Source: Chloroflexota bacterium
GTDB lineage: Bacteria > Chloroflexota > Dehalococcoidia > UBA1127 > JACQUN01
Direction: 5' to 3'
NCBI GenBank assembly: GCA_016210285.1
Contig: JACQUN010000051.1
Location: 1-10,299, forward strand
Length of the DNA stretch: 10,299 nt
Under the pieces are notes generated by a model that was not told the origin of the DNA, did not search any database, and saw nothing but the letters and a program-made list of their open reading frames with translations. Positions 6,378 through 10,299 of this stretch are shown here, one piece after another; position 1 is the first letter of the stretch, and each line of letters starts with the position of its first letter. The translations under genes were made by a program, and so were the position numbers.

Positions 6378-6529
6378 CGGTCGCGGCGACAGGGCAGCCG
6401 GAAGGGATGCGCCCCTATGCGCGCCCGCGAAAGGCGGCAGTCCACCCTTCCCAAGAAGGCAACTCCCTCGTCGGAGTTCGTCTGCAATAGACCTTGTGAA
6501 AACTCCCCCAAACTGGCCTGGCAAGAGGC
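6378..6529. other. Intergenic DNA between divergent transcripts
   Basis: The gap from the Tat-signal gene to the act-like operon is 6279-6746. Apart from the two divergent promoters and the hairpin at 6311-6341, I see only a small GGCAG/CTGCC dyad at 6657-6672 in the operon leader and CCTTGT/ACAAGG (6492-6497, 6533-6538), the right arm of which overlaps the -35 box. Open frames here lack ribosome binding sites and recognisable products. Confidence 0.55.
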
Positions 6530-6559
6530 TTGACAAGGACACCAGCACACAGGCAAAAT
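6530..6559 (+). promoter_or_regulatory. Candidate promoter of the act-like respiratory operon
   Basis: A perfect -35 box TTGACA (6530-6535) is followed after 18 bases by CAAAAT (6554-6559), four of six -10 bases. The predicted start near 6566 gives a long leader of about 180 bases before the ATG at 6747. Stretches in this leader are purine-rich, but no known riboswitch is recognised. Confidence 0.45.
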
Positions 6560-6746
6560 GTTACCCAATTTGTTCTCATTCAAGGCACACCCGCTGAGTG
6601 CGGGGATGCGGGGCGGAGGGGGTGGAGAGCAGAGGGGGATTGCGCACTCCTGTGGAGGCAGTTGCCCCTGCCAAGGCTTCTGAAGAAGGAGCATCAGCAG
6701 GCCCGCACAGGGCTCGCAATAGGCCCAGAGAGAGTGGAACGCTGGA

Positions 6747-7049
6747 ATGGACCCTCAGGCCATCACTAATGCAGACTGGAGCAGGATAGGTCCCCTGCTC
6801 AAGTTCCTTTGGCTTTATCTCCTTTTCATCATCGGCTTTGCCAGCTCTATCCTCCTTGCCCACATCGTCCTCCCCTCGCTCATCGCCACGGGCGACCTGC
6901 CTGAGATCGTTCGTCAGCGCGCCGAGAAGCTCCGGCCGCTGCTCTACTTGACGGCGCTCATCGCGCTCCTTGGGGCCCTGGCCTGGATGGGCAATGCCGT
7001 GGCGCGAGCAGGGCTCATCGCCCACATCTACGAACGTTGGTGGATCTAG
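6747..7049 (+). CDS. Small two-helix membrane protein at the head of the act-like operon
   Basis: A 100-residue protein with two predicted membrane helices, about residues 17-41 (LLKFLWLYLLFIIGFASSIL onward) and 64-83 (PLLYLTALIALLGALAW). A basic connecting loop (VRQRAEKLR) lies between them, and the C-terminus is YERWWI. By the positive-inside rule the loop is probably cytoplasmic, with both ends outside. There are no cysteines and no recognised cofactor motif. The ribosome binding site is poor (only GAG/GGA words 10 or more bases upstream), but the frame, the clear membrane pattern and its position 60 bases before the pentaheme cytochrome support a real gene. It is not one of the canonical ActA-F subunits that I recognise. 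It may be an accessory or assembly subunit of the same complex; this is inferred from context only. Confidence 0.7.
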   Translation: MDPQAITNADWSRIGPLLKFLWLYLLFIIGFASSILLAHIVLPSLIATGDLPEIVRQRAEKLRPLLYLTALIALLGALAWMGNAVARAGLIAHIYERWWI

Positions 7050-7080
7050 CGTGCGCACTACGCCACCAACGAAGGAAACC

Positions 7081-7116
7081 ATGAACCCCTGGGGACAGGG
7101 CGCTCGCCGATGTTGA
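7081..7116 (+). CDS. Possible 11-codon leader ORF overlapping the actA-like start
   Basis: ATG at 7081 is preceded by AAGGA (7072-7076, 4-base spacer), a better site than that of the cytochrome gene itself. It encodes MNPWGQGARRC and stops with TGA at 7114-7116, overlapping the cytochrome ATG at 7110. This geometry would let terminating ribosomes restart on the cytochrome frame. The alternative is a natural or sequencing frameshift at the cytochrome N-terminus. Confidence 0.35.
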   Translation: MNPWGQGARRC

Positions 7117-7691
7117 CAAGCCGACTGCTGCTGCGGATTCTTCTCCCCGGTCTTGCCCTGGGCGCACTGGCGTCGTTAGTCGTGGGGGCCTTCGTCGGCT
7201 GGCGCGTGCTCGCCCACTACTTTCCGGCCCTGGACAGGCCGGTGAAGGCGGCGCCGCAGCAGCCTATCGCCTTTCCCCACCCTGTCCATGTCCAGCAGGC
7301 CGGCATCCAGTGCGAGTTCTGCCACCGAAACGTGACGAAGGGGGCTGCCGCGACGGTCCCGGCGATGGAGCAGTGCATGTCCTGCCACCAGGTCATCGGG
7401 ACGGGGCTGCGAGAGGTAGAGAAGCTCAGGGCATACGCTCAGCAGGGAGACCCCATCAACTGGGTGCGAGTCCACCGCCTGCCCGACCACGTGAGGTTCG
7501 TCCACGAGCCCCACATTCGGGTCCTGGGAGAGCGGATGGGGGTGACCCCGTCGCAGGTGTGCTCCACCTGCCACGGCCAGGTTGAAACCATGCTCCGGGT
7601 CCAACAAGTGCGTCCCTTGAAGATGGGGGACTGCGTCAACTGCCACCGGGCCAACAACGCACCCACGGACTGCGTCATCTGCCACTACTAA
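7110..7691 (+). CDS. actA: Membrane-anchored pentaheme cytochrome c, ActA-like subunit of alternative complex III
   Basis: A 193-residue multiheme cytochrome c. Residues 8-30 form an uncleaved membrane anchor, and the rest would face the periplasmic (outer) side. Five CxxCH heme sites are visible: C68-H72, C89-H93, C151-H155, C175-H179 and C188-H192, the last ending almost at the C-terminus. Extra histidines (H57, H60, H122, H127, H132, H135) could be distal ligands, as in bis-His cytochromes. Five hemes, one N-terminal helix and a downstream molybdopterin-like plus ferredoxin-like gene pair match ActA of alternative complex III, which passes electrons from quinol oxidation to periplasmic carriers or an oxidase. 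The stop is 30 bases before the ActB1-like gene. The gene's own ribosome binding site is weak and a short SD-led ORF overlaps its start. A related cytochrome of another NrfD-type (CISM) complex is the main alternative. Confidence 0.85.
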   Translation: MLTSRLLLRILLPGLALGALASLVVGAFVGWRVLAHYFPALDRPVKAAPQQPIAFPHPVHVQQAGIQCEFCHRNVTKGAAATVPAMEQCMSCHQVIGTGLREVEKLRAYAQQGDPINWVRVHRLPDHVRFVHEPHIRVLGERMGVTPSQVCSTCHGQVETMLRVQQVRPLKMGDCVNCHRANNAPTDCVICHY

Positions 7692-7707
7692 CCGCGTGAG
7701 GTCTGGG

Positions 7708-7731
7708 ATGGTGCACACGACATGGCGCTAA
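7708..7731 (+). CDS. Possible 7-codon mini-ORF overlapping the actB1-like start
   Basis: ATG at 7708 has GAGGT (7698-7702) at a 5-base spacing. It reads MVHTTWR and stops with TAA at 7729-7731, so it spans the real ATG at 7722 in another frame. For the ATG at 7722 the same GAGGT is 19 bases away, too far for direct use. This repeats the arrangement at the actA-like gene. It is too short to prove; chance is a fair alternative. Confidence 0.25.
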   Translation: MVHTTWR

Positions 7732-9980
7732 CACGGCGACAGTTGCTCAAGCTGGCGGGGGTGTCCGCGGCTGGTGCAGTGGTCTACCAGGCCTGCGGGG
7801 TGCCGGAAAAAGAGCTGCGCATCCAGAGCCCGGTCCACCTGCCTGAGGACCTCGTCAGCAGCGGTGAGAACTGGTATGCCACCCTCTGCAGACAGTGCCC
7901 AGGGGGAGAAGGGATCGTCGTGCGGGTTGTGGAAGGGCGCGCCAAGAAGGTGGAGGGAAACCCGGACTACCCCGTCAACCAGGGCAAAACCAGCGTTCGC
8001 TGCCAGGCCGGGGTGCAGGCCCTCTACCACCCTGACCGCCTCCAGGGCCCCCTGCGCCGCCGAGGCCAGCGAGGCTCTGGTGAGTTCGACCCCGTCTCCT
8101 GGGAAGAGGCCCTCGGAGAGCTGTTGGGGCGGCTCGGGCAGCTCCGCACCAGCGGCCGTGCAAAAGAGCTGGCCTTCCTCACCGACCCCTTGCGGGGCCA
8201 CCTGGCCTTCGTGGTGAAGCGATTTACCGAGGCATACGGGGGACAGCACCTGGCACTGGAGCCTCTGGAGGACACCGCCGTGCGGGCCGCGGTGAAGCGG
8301 GTGTTCGGGCAAGACCGCTTACCCGACCTCGACATCCAGCGGAGTCGCTACCTGCTCTCCTTTGGAGCGGATTTCCTCGGCACCTGGCTCCAGCCTGTCC
8401 GTTACGCCCGGGCGTATGGCGAGTTCCGGCAGGGAGAGAAGCGAAAGCGAGGGACCTTCGTCCAGGTGGAGCCACGCCTCTCCATGACGGGAGCCAGCGC
8501 CGACGAGTGGGTGCCAGTCAAGCCAGGCAGCGAGGGGGTCCTGGCCCTGAGCATGGCGCAGGTGATGGCAGCCGAGGGGCTCGCCGATGCACGCGCGGTC
8601 CAGGCCATGACCCAGGGCTCCGGGCTTCCCTCCCTGGAAGCGTACCGGCCAGAGCGGGCTGCCCAGCTTACCGGCGTGGACGCCGCACGCATCCGCGAGT
8701 TGGCGCGCGCTTTTGCAACGAATCGCCCCAGCCTGGCCATTGGGGGCGGCCCCGCCGCTGCTCATACCAACGGCCTGTTCAATCTCACCGCCATCCTCTC
8801 GCTGAACTCCCTGGTGGGGAGCGTAGGCCGCCCGGGGGGTCTCATCTTCAACCCACCCCCACCCACACCGGAACTGGCGACCGCGCTGCCAGCAGCCCCC
8901 TTTGCCCAGTGGAAGGAGCTGGCAGACCGCCTGCGGCAGAGAGAGGTCAGGGTAGTGCTGGTGCGGGGGGCAAACCCGGTCTACGGGCTTCCCAGGGACG
9001 TGGACTTTGGCGGCGCACTCAAGCAGGCCGACTACGTCGTCAGCTTCTCCAGCTTCATGGATGAGACCACAGCAATGGCTGATCTGGTGCTCCCGGACAA
9101 CGCCTTCCTGGAATCCTGGGGCGATGACGTGCCGGACCCAGGCCCTGGCTACCAGGTGGTGGGGTTCCAGCAGCCGGTGGTGGCCCAGCTCTACGATTCA
9201 CGCAGCTTCGGCGAGGTGCTGATGCGGGACATCGCCGGAGGCCTGGGGGGAGACGTGAAGCGGGCCCTCCCGTGGGACAGCATGCGCGACCTCCTCAGGG
9301 AGAGCGCCCGCAAGCTCCACGCCCTCAGCCGGGGGTCGGTGCGAGCTGACTCCTTTGAAGCCTTCTGGAACGGCGTCCTCCAGCGCGGCGGGTGGTGGGA
9401 TACCAGCGCCACGGCTTCCGTCACACCGCCCTCTCCCGCCATTGTCCCCCAGGTCGAGGTCTCGGCGCAGTTCTCCGGAGACGAGGGCAAGTACCCGTTT
9501 CACCTGCTGCCTGTCCCCTCTCTCTCAATGGGTGACGGGAGCGGCGCCCACCTTCCCTGGCTCCAGGCAACGCCAGACCCTATGACCACCGTGACCTGGC
9601 AGACCTGGGTTGAGATCAACGCGGAGAGGGCTCGGGAACTGGGCATCCGCGAGCACGACGTTGTCCTGCTGGAGTCGCCCTACGGCAAAATCGAGGCCAG
9701 GGCATACCCCAACCCGGCCACGCCTCCTGATCTCCTCGCAGTGCCCACGGGACAGGGGCACCAGTTCTACACACGGTATGCCGAGAAGCGTGGGAGCAAT
9801 CCCCTGAGCCTGCTTGCTCCTCTGACCGACCAGGACACCGGCGCCCTGGCATGGGCAGCCACCCGGGTTCGCATCCAGCCCACAGGGCAGCGGATCCGGC
9901 TCCCCAAGCTGGAAGGGACCGTGACGGCCTACGAAACCGAGCCAGGGCACGTCATCCAGGTCACACGTCCGGAGGCATAG
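7722..9980 (+). CDS. actB: Tat-exported molybdopterin-oxidoreductase-like protein, ActB1-like subunit of alternative complex III
   Basis: A 752-residue protein. The Tat signal TRRQLLKL (4-11), the hydrophobic AGVSAAGAVV (12-21) and C25 in a loose lipobox (YQAC) suggest export, possibly with lipidation. A Mop_Fe4S-like region follows (residues 52-100), then the central molybdopterin-oxidoreductase domains (VEPRLSMTGASADEWVPVKP, GSVGRPGGLIFNP, DETTAMADLVLPDNAFLESW) and a C-terminal molydop-binding domain (about 620-735). The cluster site is degraded: C56 and C59 remain, but the third cysteine position is E63, and the usual GKxCxRG position reads GKTSVRC, with C94 three residues late. In alternative complex III the ActB1 half lacks the Mo cofactor and serves as a scaffold, which fits. 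The Fe-S half is a separate gene 42 bases downstream. The ATG at 7722 is the only usable start between the preceding in-frame stop and the Tat motif. An active Mo enzyme of the same superfamily is less likely. Confidence 0.83.
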   Translation: MALTRRQLLKLAGVSAAGAVVYQACGVPEKELRIQSPVHLPEDLVSSGENWYATLCRQCPGGEGIVVRVVEGRAKKVEGNPDYPVNQGKTSVRCQAGVQALYHPDRLQGPLRRRGQRGSGEFDPVSWEEALGELLGRLGQLRTSGRAKELAFLTDPLRGHLAFVVKRFTEAYGGQHLALEPLEDTAVRAAVKRVFGQDRLPDLDIQRSRYLLSFGADFLGTWLQPVRYARAYGEFRQGEKRKRGTFVQVEPRLSMTGASADEWVPVKPGSEGVLALSMAQVMAAEGLADARAVQAMTQGSGLPSLEAYRPERAAQLTGVDAARIRELARAFATNRPSLAIGGGPAAAHTNGLFNLTAILSLNSLVGSVGRPGGLIFNPPPPTPELATALPAAPFAQWKELADRLRQREVRVVLVRGANPVYGLPRDVDFGGALKQADYVVSFSSFMDETTAMADLVLPDNAFLESWGDDVPDPGPGYQVVGFQQPVVAQLYDSRSFGEVLMRDIAGGLGGDVKRALPWDSMRDLLRESARKLHALSRGSVRADSFEAFWNGVLQRGGWWDTSATASVTPPSPAIVPQVEVSAQFSGDEGKYPFHLLPVPSLSMGDGSGAHLPWLQATPDPMTTVTWQTWVEINAERARELGIREHDVVLLESPYGKIEARAYPNPATPPDLLAVPTGQGHQFYTRYAEKRGSNPLSLLAPLTDQDTGALAWAATRVRIQPTGQRIRLPKLEGTVTAYETEPGHVIQVTRPEA

Positions 9981-10022
9981 CCCAGGGTCACAGGGAAATC
10001 CGACGGTTGAGGGAAGCGCACC

Positions 10023-10299
10023 GTGACACAGCAGCAAACAGCGCCCAAGTGGGCGATGACCGTGGATGTGGATCGATGTATCGGCTGCCAGGCCTGCGTG
10101 GTGGCCTGCCAGGCGGAGAACAACGTCCCCATCAACACCGAGTCGGTGTTCCTCCAGCGGCGAGCCATGGAGTGGATCCACATTGAGCGGTACTGGGAGG
10201 GTGAGTACCCCAACGTCAAGGCCCGGTTCATCCCTATTCTCTGCCAGCAGTGCGAGAACGCCCCCTGCGAGCCCGTCTGCCCGGTCTATGCCACCTACC
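10023..10299 (+). CDS. Ferredoxin-type multi-[Fe-S] subunit, ActB2-like (partial, runs off the window)
   Basis: Only the first 92 codons are present; the gene continues past the end. It opens VDRCIGCQACVVACQAENN with cluster ligands C19, C22, C25 and C29, and later has CQQCENAPCEPVCPVYAT with C74, C77, C82 and C86. This is the paired CxxCxxCxxxC / CxxCxxxxCxxxC layout of DmsB/HybA-type and ActB2 electron-transfer proteins. AENN, MEWIHIERYW and CENAPCEPVCPV are close to ActB as I recall it. The start is GTG at 10023 with GAGGG 9 bases upstream. There is no signal peptide, so it would be co-exported by hitchhiking on the Tat signal of the ActB1-like partner. It would relay electrons between the quinol site in NrfD-like ActC (expected downstream) and the hemes of the ActA-like cytochrome. 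Confidence 0.85.
   Translation, partial: MTQQQTAPKWAMTVDVDRCIGCQACVVACQAENNVPINTESVFLQRRAMEWIHIERYWEGEYPNVKARFIPILCQQCENAPCEPVCPVYATY

Noticed and set aside
6277..6597. 106-codon plus-strand frame upstream of the act operon
   Set aside because: It has no ribosome binding site, its product resembles no protein, and it runs through the divergent promoters and the hairpin of the Tat-signal gene.
1..10299. Mobile element, CRISPR array, toxin-antitoxin or defence system
   Set aside because: I found no transposase, integrase, regularly spaced direct repeats, nuclease or paired small toxin-antitoxin genes. The genes are metabolic and respiratory with uniform composition.

Overview
The window is GC-rich chromosomal DNA from a free-living bacterium. 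I read it as most likely Chloroflexota or a similar aerobic, menaquinone-type lineage. This is inferred from gene content: two coenzyme-F420-type luciferase-like oxidoreductases, a GuaB3-type IMP dehydrogenase without CBS domains, and the start of an alternative complex III (act) operon with a separately encoded Tat-exported ActB1-type subunit. I see no phage, transposase, CRISPR, tRNA or rRNA. No gene is clearly broken.

Left half (84-4522) is all on the minus strand. In transcription order it holds an unrecognised 192-residue soluble protein, a threonine ammonia-lyase (catabolic/medium type with a C-terminal ACT domain, TTG start), and two luciferase-like (LLM) flavin oxidoreductases, the first of the MSMEG_2256 subfamily. 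A good promoter precedes the unknown gene (about 4564-4591) and another precedes the first LLM gene (about 2425-2453). The gap between the two LLM genes carries repeat-like DNA: a long inverted repeat at 1110-1165, whose 17-base core recurs at the window edge (1-17), and a second repeat-like element at 1192-1218.

Centre (4523-6746): a divergent intergenic region contains a perfect 9-bp inverted repeat and a promoter for the plus-strand guaB3-like gene (4860-5999). Convergent to it is a tiny minus-strand gene (6039-6278) for a 79-residue protein with a twin-arginine signal, a near-ideal ribosome binding site and a hairpin at the predicted 5' end of its mRNA. A 468-base divergent gap then separates it from the respiratory operon.

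Right part (6747-10299, plus strand): a 100-residue two-helix membrane protein, a membrane-anchored pentaheme cytochrome c (ActA-like), a Tat-exported molybdopterin-oxidoreductase-like protein (ActB1-like, with degraded Fe-S ligands) and, cut by the window end, a ferredoxin-type multi-[Fe-S] protein (ActB2-like). Together these would form the peripheral electron-transfer arm of a quinol:electron acceptor oxidoreductase that replaces the bc1 complex; NrfD-like ActC and ActD-F would be expected just beyond the window. Both actA-like and actB1-like genes lack a good Shine-Dalgarno site of their own. Each is instead overlapped by a very short out-of-frame ORF that does have one, which suggests translational coupling.
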